Below, one piece after another: positions 8,159 through 15,270 of a stretch of DNA of 19,270 bases. The first letter of the stretch is position 1. Every line of letters begins with the position of its first letter. Both the position numbers and the translations under genes were made by a program. This stretch comes from CANLBN01 sp050298695 (lineage in GTDB: Bacteria; Pseudomonadota; Gammaproteobacteria; Pseudomonadales; Cellvibrionaceae), in the NCBI GenBank assembly GCA_050298695.1, contig JBNKUQ010000058.1, positions 1-19,270 on the forward strand. The letters are read 5' to 3'. The notes beneath the pieces were generated by a model, which had not been told where the DNA came from, did not search any database, and worked only from the letters and a program-made list of their open reading frames with translations.

Positions 8159-8656
8159 ATGAAAATATCTCCCTGGTTTCACAAAACACAAATTCTTATG
8201 GTGCTGAGCTTTTTCTTGTTGAATGCGATGTTTATAGCCTCAACAAATGCGCAATCGCTACGTCCGCTACTAATTTATAAGAGCCCCACTTGCGGCTGTT
8301 GCATAAACTGGGTCAATCACATGGAGGAGGCCGGTTTTAGAACAAAAGTAAAACACCCTGACAACCTTAATGAAACCAAAAAATTATTAGGTGTTGCCCC
8401 GGGTTATCAGGCCTGTCACACAGCTTCAACTCAGGGCTATGTCTTCGAAGGACATATTCCCGCTGATGTTGTGAAGCATTTTTTAAATACAAAACCAGAG
8501 GCCATTGGGCTTGCCGTTCCAGGTATGCCTATGGGAAGTCCAGGAATGGACAGTGGAATGGACTTTCGTCCTTATGAAATTTTATTGCTTAAAAAGGATG
8601 GTAGCAGTGAACCTTATGCAAAAGTTTCGTCAACGGAAACGATCTATTATGAGTAG
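8159..8656 (+). CDS. Exported DUF411 metal-binding protein
   Basis: DUF411 proteins are small periplasmic proteins often linked to copper handling. The 165-residue product has an N-terminal export signal (hydrophobic core about 12-28, AQS near 31-33). The conserved core follows: IYKSPTCGCCINWVNHM with C45, C47 and C48, then QACHTA with C86 and H87, EGHIPADVV with H99, and the Met-rich PGMPMGSPGM at 121-130. These Cys, His and Met groups are the likely metal ligands. No copper ATPase, multicopper oxidase or efflux gene lies nearby, which is unusual. No clear Shine-Dalgarno precedes the ATG; M14 (base 8198) could also start a shorter signal peptide. The function is a family-level inference. Confidence 0.88.
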   Translation: MKISPWFHKTQILMVLSFFLLNAMFIASTNAQSLRPLLIYKSPTCGCCINWVNHMEEAGFRTKVKHPDNLNETKKLLGVAPGYQACHTASTQGYVFEGHIPADVVKHFLNTKPEAIGLAVPGMPMGSPGMDSGMDFRPYEILLLKKDGSSEPYAKVSSTETIYYE

Positions 8657-8667
8657 ATAGCTTTACG

Positions 8668-8673
8668 TATAAT
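8668..8673 (+). promoter_or_regulatory. Candidate -10 element (TATAAT) for the 8745 gene
   Basis: A perfect TATAAT lies 12 bases after the DUF411 stop codon and 71 bases before the next start. The expected -35 position reads TATTAT, which is poor. Just downstream, TCTCA and TGAGA form a short 5-bp inverted repeat, with a T8 run further on. The region could therefore also hold a weak terminator. Confidence 0.3.
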
Positions 8674-8744
8674 AGTGTCTCAAATACTATGAGAGTCGTT
8701 ATTGTATTTTTTTTAATTTAATCTAGATATCTTTAGAGGTGTGT

Positions 8745-9089
8745 GTGAAAAAGTCATTAACTTTAATATTTTTATTTATTTATTCTAACTTTACTTTTTC
8801 GTATGGCTCAGTTCCTGGAGGAAAGGTCGTTGATGTGCGAATAGATCGAGATGGACGAGGTATAGTAAAGTTTGACCGATTGATTGCACTAGAACCAGCA
8901 GTATGTAGCAGTGCAGACTATAATTCACACTTTTCTTTTGATACAACTACTGATGGTGGAAAAGCAATTTATAGTTTGGCATTGACCGCTTTGGCTTCAG
9001 GTAAAAGTATATATGCCATTGGTACGGGTGTGTGCAATGATTACTCAGTGGTAGAAGGTCTTAGTTATTGGCATTTACTTGATAGGTAA
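8745..9089 (+). CDS. Small exported protein of unknown function
   Basis: The product is about 114 residues and begins with a clear signal peptide (MKKSLTLIFLFIYSNFTFSYG). I place the start at the GTG at 8745, because AGAGG at 8735-8739 is then five bases away. The in-frame GTG at 8739 overlaps that ribosome site. The mature part is about 90 residues with two cysteines, in PAVCSSADY and GTGVCNDY, that could form a disulfide. The layout is strand-rich: G-K-V-V-D-V-R-I, a G-containing turn, a Phe-Asp-Thr segment, GKAIYSLALTALASGKSIYAIGTGVC. This resembles, from memory, a loose class of small secreted gammaproteobacterial proteins with a conserved AL-SGK-V-GxGxC pattern, but no function is known to me. 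It converges with ppnN. Confidence 0.72.
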   Translation: MKKSLTLIFLFIYSNFTFSYGSVPGGKVVDVRIDRDGRGIVKFDRLIALEPAVCSSADYNSHFSFDTTTDGGKAIYSLALTALASGKSIYAIGTGVCNDYSVVEGLSYWHLLDR

Positions 9090-9143
9090 TATGACCATTA
9101 TATTAAATTGTTTTTATTATCACAGGTAGTTAGTAGAACTTCT

Positions 9144-10505
9144 TCATGATGACAACCTATAACAAGGCTCATAGTCACCTTTAAGTTTCATTCTTCCTTG
9201 ATCGACAAACGAAATTAATAATTTATCTAGCGCCTCAATGAGTTCTTTGTCCCCACGGAGTTGGTAGGGACCATGTTTTTTAATATGTTCAATACCTTCT
9301 GCTTTTACATTTCCTGCCACAATTCCTGAGAAAGCGCGACGAAGTTCTGCGGCTAATTCAAAACTTGGTTGGTTGCGGTGCAATTTTAATTGGCCCATAT
9401 TTTCATGGGTCGGTGAAAAAGGTTGCTGTAGCGCTGCAGGAATATGCAATTGCCAATTATAGGCATAGGATTCGCTGTGTTTACGACGGTATTGATGAAC
9501 TTTTTCAACACCACGCTGAATTTTTCTCGCGACTTGTGCAGGATCATCAATAATGATTTCATAGTATTGAGTGGCTTCATCGCCTAAAGTAAAACGAATA
9601 AATTGATCAAGGCTTTTAAAGTAACCCGCACTTTTTTTCGATGCTGCAAAGACAACAGGCATGCGTACAGATTGATTTTCCGGGTGCATCAATAAGCCCA
9701 ATAAATACAACACCTCTTCTGCCGTTCCCGCACCACCAGGAAAAACAATAATACCGTGAGATAAACGCACAAAGGCTTCTAAACGTTTTTCGATATCGGG
9801 TAATATCACCAACTCATTAACCGTTGGGTTGGGTGATTCAGAGGCAATAATGCCAGGTTCGGTAATTCCAATATAGCGGCCATCTTGAATTTGTTGTTTG
9901 CCATGACCAACTACAGCACCTTTCATTGGCCCTTTCATCGCACCAATACCACAGCCTGTGACAATATTTAATCGTCTTAAGCCCAACTCATAACCCACAT
10001 ACTTTGTAAAATCATATTCTTGGCGAGGAATAGAGTGTCCGCCCCAGCAGACAACGAGTTGTGGCATAACATTGGGTTTAACTACGCCAGCATTGCGTAG
10101 TACGCGGAAAACAGCATCAGTGATGCCATTCCCACTATCAAAATCGAATTGTCCGTCCATCGACATTTTATGGTGAGTAAATACAATATCTCTTAACACA
10201 GAGAAAAGGTGCTCTTGAATACCGCTAATCATCTTTCCATCCACAAAAGCGGAGGCGGGTGCATTGTATATTTCTAATTTGATACCTCTTGATTGCGGTA
10301 CGATGCGAATATCAAAATCACTAAAGGCATCAAATACCAGTGCAGCATCATCTTCTTCACTATCGGTATTGAGAACCGCTAGCGCACATTTGCGAAATAG
10401 TTCATACGTATGGTGTCTAGAGTCCATGACACCTTCGACTTCACGATGGGATAGTAAATTTAAACTGCGGGTAGGGCGGATATAAGTAAAAGGAATCTTT
10501 TTCAT
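9144..10505 (-). CDS. ppnN: Pyrimidine/purine nucleotide 5'-monophosphate nucleosidase PpnN
   Basis: PpnN cleaves nucleoside monophosphates, preferring GMP in E. coli, to base plus ribose 5-phosphate. It is stimulated by (p)ppGpp, linking purine pools to stress. The 453-residue length equals that of E. coli PpnN (YgdH, 454). Much of the sequence matches it: CALAVLNTDS near 40, VVCWGGHSI at 151-159, the LOG-family signature PGGAGTAEE at 256-264, and AFSGIVAGNVK plus HGPYQLRGDKE in the C-terminal domain. The family's flanking domains (DUF4478 and DUF3412 types) are both present, so this is a full PpnN and not a short LOG cytokinin enzyme. The start matches the enterobacterial N-terminus; the ribosome site (GGTAAG) is weak and distant. 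It is convergent with the small exported protein. Confidence 0.95.
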   Translation of the reverse strand: MKKIPFTYIRPTRSLNLLSHREVEGVMDSRHHTYELFRKCALAVLNTDSEEDDAALVFDAFSDFDIRIVPQSRGIKLEIYNAPASAFVDGKMISGIQEHLFSVLRDIVFTHHKMSMDGQFDFDSGNGITDAVFRVLRNAGVVKPNVMPQLVVCWGGHSIPRQEYDFTKYVGYELGLRRLNIVTGCGIGAMKGPMKGAVVGHGKQQIQDGRYIGITEPGIIASESPNPTVNELVILPDIEKRLEAFVRLSHGIIVFPGGAGTAEEVLYLLGLLMHPENQSVRMPVVFAASKKSAGYFKSLDQFIRFTLGDEATQYYEIIIDDPAQVARKIQRGVEKVHQYRRKHSESYAYNWQLHIPAALQQPFSPTHENMGQLKLHRNQPSFELAAELRRAFSGIVAGNVKAEGIEHIKKHGPYQLRGDKELIEALDKLLISFVDQGRMKLKGDYEPCYRLSS

Positions 10506-10533
10506 GTAAATATTATTCTTACCATTTGCTTTA

Positions 10534-10539
10534 AGTATA
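10534..10539 (-). promoter_or_regulatory. Candidate -10 element for ppnN
   Basis: On the minus strand the sequence reads TATACT, one base off consensus, about 29 bases before the ppnN start codon. The matching -35 region is poor, so this is a weak call. No other good promoter was seen between yebC and ppnN. Confidence 0.3.
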
Positions 10540-10622
10540 GCTGATATCTAGTGTTTTAATATAAGGTGAGTTATCGCTTTTTTGTCCATTTGCGACCAAA
10601 AATATTAAAAATGTAGACCTCG

Positions 10623-10640
10623 TCCCCGCGTAGGCGGGGA
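10623..10640. repeat. GC-rich dispersed-type palindrome between yebC and ppnN
   Basis: TCCCCGC-GTAG-GCGGGGA gives a perfect 7-bp stem with a 4-base loop, embedded in very AT-rich DNA. The core with its flanking ATCCAG resembles, from memory, a short repeat scattered through many proteobacterial genomes. It lies 33 bases downstream of the yebC stop. As RNA it could slow RNase or stop transcription, but no U tract follows directly on the minus strand. Confidence 0.65.
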
Positions 10641-10672
10641 TCCAGATTTAAAATACTTTATTGTTATTAAAA

Positions 10673-11389
10673 TTAAATTTCTGCGTTATGGTAAACACGC
10701 TGCACATCATCCAGGTCATCCAGCATCGATATAAATTTTTCGAACATCTCTTTATCTTCTTCGGGAATAACTGTCATGGTTTGTGGGATAAATTGTATTT
10801 CATCAATATCAAAGTCTATATCAGTGATCGCATCGCTTAATGCTTGTTTAGCTTTGTTATATTCAGTATGCGGGGCAAAAACTGTGATTTTACCATCCTC
10901 AGATTCTATATCGCTCACATCAACATCGGCTTCCATGAGTATTTCAAGTACGCTATCTTCGTCATCGCCGTTAAAAACAAAAATGGCACAGTGGTCAAAC
11001 ATGTGCGCAACACTCCCTTGTGTGCCAATTTTTGCTTTTGTTTTCGTAAAACACATGCGTACATCACCAAAGGTGCGGTTAGGATTATCGGTCAGGCAAT
11101 CGACGATGACCATACATTTACCTGGGCCGTAACCTTCATAGCGTGCCGGGGCAAAGTCTTCACCGGCGCCTCCTTTAGCTTTGTCGATGGCTTTTTCGAT
11201 AACATGACTGGGAACCTGATCTTTTTTTGCACGATCGATAAGGCTTCGTAGCGCTAAATTACCGTCGGGGTCAACACCGCCAGATTTGGCACAAACATAA
11301 ATCTCACGGCCATATTTACTATAAACTTTTGCCTTGGCATCAGACGTTTTGGCCATCGATTCTTTACGGTTTTGGTATGCTCTACCCAT
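10673..11389 (-). CDS. yebC: YebC/PmpR family protein, YeeN-type
   Basis: YebC-family proteins were long annotated as DNA-binding regulators. More recent work connects members to translation of difficult, proline-rich sequences. The 238-residue product opens with MGRAYQNRKESMAKT and AKAKVYSKYGREIYVCAKSGG, which fits the YeeN-like subgroup better than classical YebC (MAGHSKWAN-type). Other family signatures are HVIEKAIDKAKGG, ARYEGYGPGKCMVIVDCLTDNPNRT, GSVAHMFD and the C-terminal DDLDDVQRVYHN. AGGAAA (complement of 11395-11400) lies five bases before the ATG and supports this start over the internal ATG at residue 12. It is divergent from gor and about 170 bases upstream of ppnN. Which molecular role applies here cannot be read from the sequence. 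Confidence 0.93.
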   Translation of the reverse strand: MGRAYQNRKESMAKTSDAKAKVYSKYGREIYVCAKSGGVDPDGNLALRSLIDRAKKDQVPSHVIEKAIDKAKGGAGEDFAPARYEGYGPGKCMVIVDCLTDNPNRTFGDVRMCFTKTKAKIGTQGSVAHMFDHCAIFVFNGDDEDSVLEILMEADVDVSDIESEDGKITVFAPHTEYNKAKQALSDAITDIDFDIDEIQFIPQTMTVIPEEDKEMFEKFISMLDDLDDVQRVYHNAEI

Positions 11390-11464
11390 AGTAATTTCCT
11401 ACTGCAAATGAGATTAATGCCGGGATTTTACAGGCTACTGGCTATCTATAAAAGGCCCCCAGAC

Positions 11465-11493
11465 ATCATAGTCTAATCCAATAACCCCGATAA
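11465..11493 (-). promoter_or_regulatory. Candidate sigma70-type promoter for yebC
   Basis: On the minus strand, TTATCG (11488-11493) and TATGAT (11465-11470) are separated by 17 bases. The -10 differs from consensus at one base and the -35 is weak. It would start transcription near 11458, about 70 bases before the yebC ATG. It lies in the 178-base divergent gap between the yebC and gor start codons. I did not find a convincing gor promoter there. Confidence 0.35.
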
Positions 11494-11567
11494 AAGCCCT
11501 TGATTACGAGAGACTATGGAATTCATGTATTATGACGGCTATTTTTGACGAACCAGGTGTAACAACG

Positions 11568-12941
11568 ATGTCTTACGATTACGACTTATTTGTAATAGGT
11601 GCTGGCTCCGGGGGTGTGAGAGCTAGTCGTATTGCTGCTGGCTTTGGCGCTAAGGTAGCGGTGGCTGAAGATCTGTATTTAGGTGGTACGTGTGTCAATG
11701 TTGGCTGTGTACCTAAAAAACTCTTTGTTTACGGCTCACATTTCTCCGAAGAATTTGAAGCAGCTACAGGCTTTGGCTGGACTGTAGGTGAACCACAATT
11801 TGATTGGCCCACATTGCGTGATAATAAAACCAAAGAAATAGAACGGCTAAATGGCATTTATGACCGCATGCTGACCAATGCTGGTGTAGAAATTATCCAT
11901 GGACGAGCTACCTTGATTGATGCACATACGGTGGATGTAAATGGCAAACATTACAGTGCTGAGCGCATTTTAATTGCGGTAGGTGGTTGGCCTAGTGTGC
12001 CTGCTATTCCGGGTAGTGAATACATTATCAGTTCTAACGAGGTTTTTTATCTCGATACATTCCCTAAGCGAGCCATTGTTGTTGGTGGTGGTTACATTGC
12101 TGTTGAGTTTGCTGGAATCTTTAACGGTCTCGGTAGCGAAACACATTTGCTTTATCGAGGCGATTTATTTTTGCGCGGGTTTGATCAGGATATTCGCGAG
12201 TTTACTTGCGAAGAAATGCGAAAAAAAGGTATTAATCTTTCGTTTAACCAAAATATCGCGCGAATTGAAAAACAAAGTGATGGTAGTTTACGTGCCGAGT
12301 TAACAGATGGCTCTATTATCGAAGCCGATGTCATCATGTACGCAACGGGTAGAAAAGCTAAAACTGAAAACTTAGGTTTAGAAAACACTCAAGTTAAACT
12401 CAGTGCCAATGGCAGTATTATTGTTAACGATGACTTTCAAACAGACGAGCCCTCTATTTATGCCGTGGGGGATGTGATTGACCGCGTGCAACTCACACCA
12501 GTTGCTTTAGCAGAAGGTATGGCCCTGGCAAGAAATTTATATGGCCCAGAAAGTTTAGCGCATCAAAAAGTCGATTATAAATATATAGCCACCGCTGTTT
12601 TTTCGCAGCCTAATATTGCAACTGTTGGGTATACGGAAGAAGAAGCAAAAGAAAAATTTGATGCTGTTGCAGTGTATAAATCAGACTTTAAACATATGAA
12701 ACATACCCTTAGCGGTGTTGATGAGCGCACCTTTATGAAATTATTGGTCGATCAAAAAACAGATAAGGTAATAGGCTGTCATATGGTGGGGGCAGACGCA
12801 GGTGAAATTATCCAAGGTTTAGCCGTTGCTATAAAAGCAGGAGCGACCAAGGCAGATTTTGATACGACTATAGGTATCCATCCAACCGCCGCGGAAGAAT
12901 TTGTTACCATGCGTGAACCGGCTTATGTTATTGAAAAGTAA
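11568..12941 (+). CDS. gor: Glutathione reductase
   Basis: This FAD-dependent disulfide oxidoreductase reduces oxidised glutathione with NADPH. From the chosen start the protein is 457 residues, beginning MSYDYDLFVIGAGSGGVRAS (FAD dinucleotide fold). The redox disulfide GGTCVNVGCVPKK gives C42 and C47. A second dinucleotide fold is AIVVGGGYIAVEFAGIFNGLG, with a nearby LLYRG suited to NADPH. The C-terminal interface has IGIHPTAAEE, containing the catalytic His-Glu pair. An in-frame ATG 36 bases upstream (11532) would add 12 residues not typical of the family. The ATG at 11568 has AGGTG at 11555-11559 as ribosome site and matches the Pseudomonas Gor start, so I prefer it. The gene is divergent from yebC; a REP doublet follows the stop. 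Confidence 0.95.
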   Translation: MSYDYDLFVIGAGSGGVRASRIAAGFGAKVAVAEDLYLGGTCVNVGCVPKKLFVYGSHFSEEFEAATGFGWTVGEPQFDWPTLRDNKTKEIERLNGIYDRMLTNAGVEIIHGRATLIDAHTVDVNGKHYSAERILIAVGGWPSVPAIPGSEYIISSNEVFYLDTFPKRAIVVGGGYIAVEFAGIFNGLGSETHLLYRGDLFLRGFDQDIREFTCEEMRKKGINLSFNQNIARIEKQSDGSLRAELTDGSIIEADVIMYATGRKAKTENLGLENTQVKLSANGSIIVNDDFQTDEPSIYAVGDVIDRVQLTPVALAEGMALARNLYGPESLAHQKVDYKYIATAVFSQPNIATVGYTEEEAKEKFDAVAVYKSDFKHMKHTLSGVDERTFMKLLVDQKTDKVIGCHMVGADAGEIIQGLAVAIKAGATKADFDTTIGIHPTAAEEFVTMREPAYVIEK

Positions 12942-12953
12942 TTTTTCAGTTGT

Positions 12954-13149
12954 TATCTCGTTCCCACGCTCTGCGTGGGAGCGCATACCTAAGCGAAATG
13001 ATTTAGATAAATATGCTAGGTGAGATAAATTTACAATAAAAAAAACAGTTAGCATATTGAGTGTGAATAATAGAGATATCTGTTTTATATAGCTTTGTGC
13101 AAACCTAATGTTAGATATGCATTCCCACGCAGAGCGTGGGAACGAGATA
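12954..13149. repeat. REP doublet (REPIN-like element) between convergent genes
   Basis: Two 34-base copies, 12954-12987 and 13116-13149, are inverted relative to each other and agree at 32 of 34 bases. Each has its own palindrome, TCCCACGC-TCT-GCGTGGGA in the first copy (12962-12980). The 128-base spacer is AT-rich and holds a further perfect 9-bp inverted repeat, AATATGCTA (13010-13018) with TAGCATATT (13050-13058), so the whole element can fold as nested stems. It starts 12 bases after the gor stop and ends 16 bases before the stop of the convergent peptidase gene, a typical REP location. From memory, the core CTCGTTCCCACGCTC is a widespread proteobacterial REP type. No RAYT transposase is in the window. 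Confidence 0.85.
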
Positions 13150-13165
13150 TGAGATAATAAACCGT

Positions 13166-14233
13166 TTAAGCCATTGTATGATCATCAAAATCTGGATTAG
13201 GTGATTCTCCTCCGGTTGCCTGAAAAGCCTCCACCATGGCGGCAACTTGTTTGACGTCTTCAAAGCGTGCTATATGAAATAGTGCATCGCCTTCATTAAC
13301 CAAGGGAATATTACTTTTTCCAATAATAATGCCAGAAAATTGTGCACATATTTCGTATTCGACTTGGTTAAGTAAGTCAGAAGGGTCAGATACAACACCT
13401 AATAGGTCGCCTTTTTTTATTCGCGTTCCCAGTGCGGCCATTGATCTTAAAATCCCACTTTCGGGTGCGCGTTCCCAACTGCTAGAACGTGCAATAAACG
13501 GCTCGGGTATTGGCTTGCGCTGCGTTGCTTTAATCGCGGCCAACATACCGAGTTTACGCATAACGGCTAAGATACCGCGAACACCAGCGCGTATGGATAA
13601 TTCATCAAAGCGCAGTGCTTCGCCCGCTTCATAGAGTAAGACTTTAACACCATTTTCTCCGGCAACCTGTCGAAGCGATCCATCGCGTACATTGGCGTTA
13701 AGTAAAACTGGAACGGCAAAGGCATCCGCTAAATCCTTTGTTTCTGGATCATCTAAATTGGCTCGAACTTGGGGAAGGTTAGAGCGATGTAAGGCACCCG
13801 TATGTAAATCGATACCATAATCACATTGGTTAACAATTTCTTCCAAAAAAATATGTGCTAGTCGTGCGGCAAGAGAACCACGTTTAGAACCTGGAAAACA
13901 GCGGTTTAAATCACGGCGATCGGGTAGGTAACGTGAATGTTGAATAATGCCAAAAATATTAACGATGGGAATAACAATTAGCGTTCCTCGTAAACGCTTA
14001 ATGCTCCCCATGGTCAATAAGCGACGTACAATTTCGACGCCATTTAGCTCATCACCATGAATCGCGGCGCTAATAAATAAACGTGGGCCAGCTGTTTTAC
14101 CGCAAATGACTTGCACAGGTATGGATTGATCGCCATGGGTATATAGTTTTGCCACGGGTAATTCTATGACCTTTTTTTCACCGGGATGAACGGTAATACC
14201 GTTAATAGTGATAGCTTTATTTTTGGCTGGCAT
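13166..14233 (-). CDS. AstE/aspartoacylase-like zinc carboxypeptidase (M14 fold)
   Basis: This family removes acyl or amino-acyl groups from glutamate or aspartate using zinc. From the chosen start the protein is 355 residues. Zinc ligands are visible as AAIHGDE (H59, E62) and DLHTG (H144). RRDLNRCFPG (107-116) binds substrate carboxylate in relatives, and YEAGE supplies the likely catalytic E202. A C-terminal beta domain (about 245-325, GILRSMAALGTRIKKGDLLGV) follows. The open frame extends 17 codons further to 14284, overlapping rimK, but that start has no ribosome site. MPAKNKAITINGITV begins 10 bases after the rimK stop. Tight linkage to rimK suggests it acts on glutamate added by RimK rather than in arginine catabolism; no ast genes are present. 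That role is inference. Confidence 0.88.
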   Translation of the reverse strand: MPAKNKAITINGITVHPGEKKVIELPVAKLYTHGDQSIPVQVICGKTAGPRLFISAAIHGDELNGVEIVRRLLTMGSIKRLRGTLIVIPIVNIFGIIQHSRYLPDRRDLNRCFPGSKRGSLAARLAHIFLEEIVNQCDYGIDLHTGALHRSNLPQVRANLDDPETKDLADAFAVPVLLNANVRDGSLRQVAGENGVKVLLYEAGEALRFDELSIRAGVRGILAVMRKLGMLAAIKATQRKPIPEPFIARSSSWERAPESGILRSMAALGTRIKKGDLLGVVSDPSDLLNQVEYEICAQFSGIIIGKSNIPLVNEGDALFHIARFEDVKQVAAMVEAFQATGGESPNPDFDDHTMA

Positions 14234-14243
14234 AGCGTAAATA

Positions 14244-15155
14244 TCACCCTTTTCCACGCGTTTTGGTTTTGTGTGGCTTGGCATTTTTTTCGATAAAATC
14301 CACTATCATGCCAGCAATATCTTTACCGGTGGCGAGTTCAATGCCTTTTAGCCCAGGGGATGAATTCACTTCCATAATTAAGGGGCCTCGGCTTGATCGC
14401 AAGAGATCGACACCACAAACATTTAAGCCCATAACGCTAGCCGCTTTAACGGCTGCGGCTCGCTCAGAGGGTTTTAATTTAACTAACTCTGCAGAACCCC
14501 CTCGGTGTAAGTTCGAGCGAAACTCACCAGGAGGAGCCGTGCGTTGCATGGCGGCAATAACTTTTCCACCAACAACTAAACAACGAATATCACTGCCGCC
14601 AGCTTCTTTAATGAATTCCTGAATTAAAATATTACTGTTAACCCCCATAAACGCTTGAATTACACTTTCAGCGGCTTTTTTGGTTTCTGCTAAGACGACG
14701 CCAATGCCCTGAGTACCCTCTAAAAGTTTGATAACAAGCGGAGCACCGCCAACTTCACGAATGAGGCCATCTACATCATCGGGTGAGTTTGCATAGGCGG
14801 TAACGGGAATGCCAACGCCTTTACGTGATAATAATTGTATCGAACGCAATTTATCTCTGGAACGGGTAATTGCAACCGATTCGTTAACTGAGTAGGTGCC
14901 CATCATTTCAAATTGTCTTACTACCGCAGTTCCATAAAAACTGACTGAAGCTCCGATACGGGGAATAATGACATCGAAGTCGCCAGGAAAAAATTCTTCA
15001 TCGCGGTAGTGGATAGTAGGATTGTCAGTACCGATATCCATAAAACAGCGCACATGATCAATGACACGTGCCTCATGCCCTCGCTCTTTAACTGCTTCGA
15101 CTAAGCGGCGTGTTGAATACAACTTTGCATTTCTTGAAAGAATGCCTATTTTCAT
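14244..15155 (-). CDS. rimK: RimK, alpha-L-glutamate ligase for ribosomal protein S6
   Basis: RimK is an ATP-grasp enzyme that adds glutamates to the C-terminus of ribosomal protein S6; E. coli RimK also makes poly-alpha-glutamate. The 303 residues align by eye along their length with E. coli RimK: MKIGILSRNAKLYSTRRL at the start, PRIGASVSFYGTAVVRQFEM (65-84), ATP-binding APLVIKLLEGTQGIGVVLAE (138-157), DIRCLVVGGKVIAAMQR (189-205), and the metal ligands D250, E262 and N264 in MEVNSSPGLKGIE. The C-terminus is a short basic tail (KPHKTKTRGKG). GAGG lies five bases before the ATG, which supports the start. It is followed 10 bases later by the peptidase gene. A zinc protease of the RimB type lies two genes upstream on the same strand. 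Confidence 0.95.
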   Translation of the reverse strand: MKIGILSRNAKLYSTRRLVEAVKERGHEARVIDHVRCFMDIGTDNPTIHYRDEEFFPGDFDVIIPRIGASVSFYGTAVVRQFEMMGTYSVNESVAITRSRDKLRSIQLLSRKGVGIPVTAYANSPDDVDGLIREVGGAPLVIKLLEGTQGIGVVLAETKKAAESVIQAFMGVNSNILIQEFIKEAGGSDIRCLVVGGKVIAAMQRTAPPGEFRSNLHRGGSAELVKLKPSERAAAVKAASVMGLNVCGVDLLRSSRGPLIMEVNSSPGLKGIELATGKDIAGMIVDFIEKNAKPHKTKTRGKG

Positions 15156-15204
15156 TTGGGCCTCATTGGTTTTGAAGAATAAATAATAAATGGAATATGG
15201 AATT

Positions 15205-15240
15205 AAGGAGCGTTCTAAAAATTCTTAACGCTCTTTTTTT
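15205..15240 (+). terminator. Terminator-like hairpin upstream of rimK, T tract on the plus strand
   Basis: AAGGAGCGTT and AACGCTCTTT form a stem with 9 of 10 matches around a 12-base loop, and the plus strand continues into seven Ts (15234-15240). All nearby genes are on the minus strand. The hairpin sits about 30 bases after the DUF442 stop, where a minus-strand terminator is expected, but in that direction it is followed only by the weak tract CTTAATTCC. It may work in both directions. Confidence 0.55.
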
Positions 15241-15270
15241 AACACTCTTACTAAGTAAGTAACGGTAGCT

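Noticed and set aside
11532..11567. Upstream ATG adding 12 residues to glutathione reductase
   Set aside because: The extra residues are atypical for Gor, and the ATG at 11568 has a better ribosome site and the usual family N-terminus.
14234..14284. Upstream start of the M14 peptidase overlapping rimK by 41 bases
   Set aside because: No ribosome site precedes it; the ATG at 14233 gives a usual-length N-terminus just after the rimK stop.
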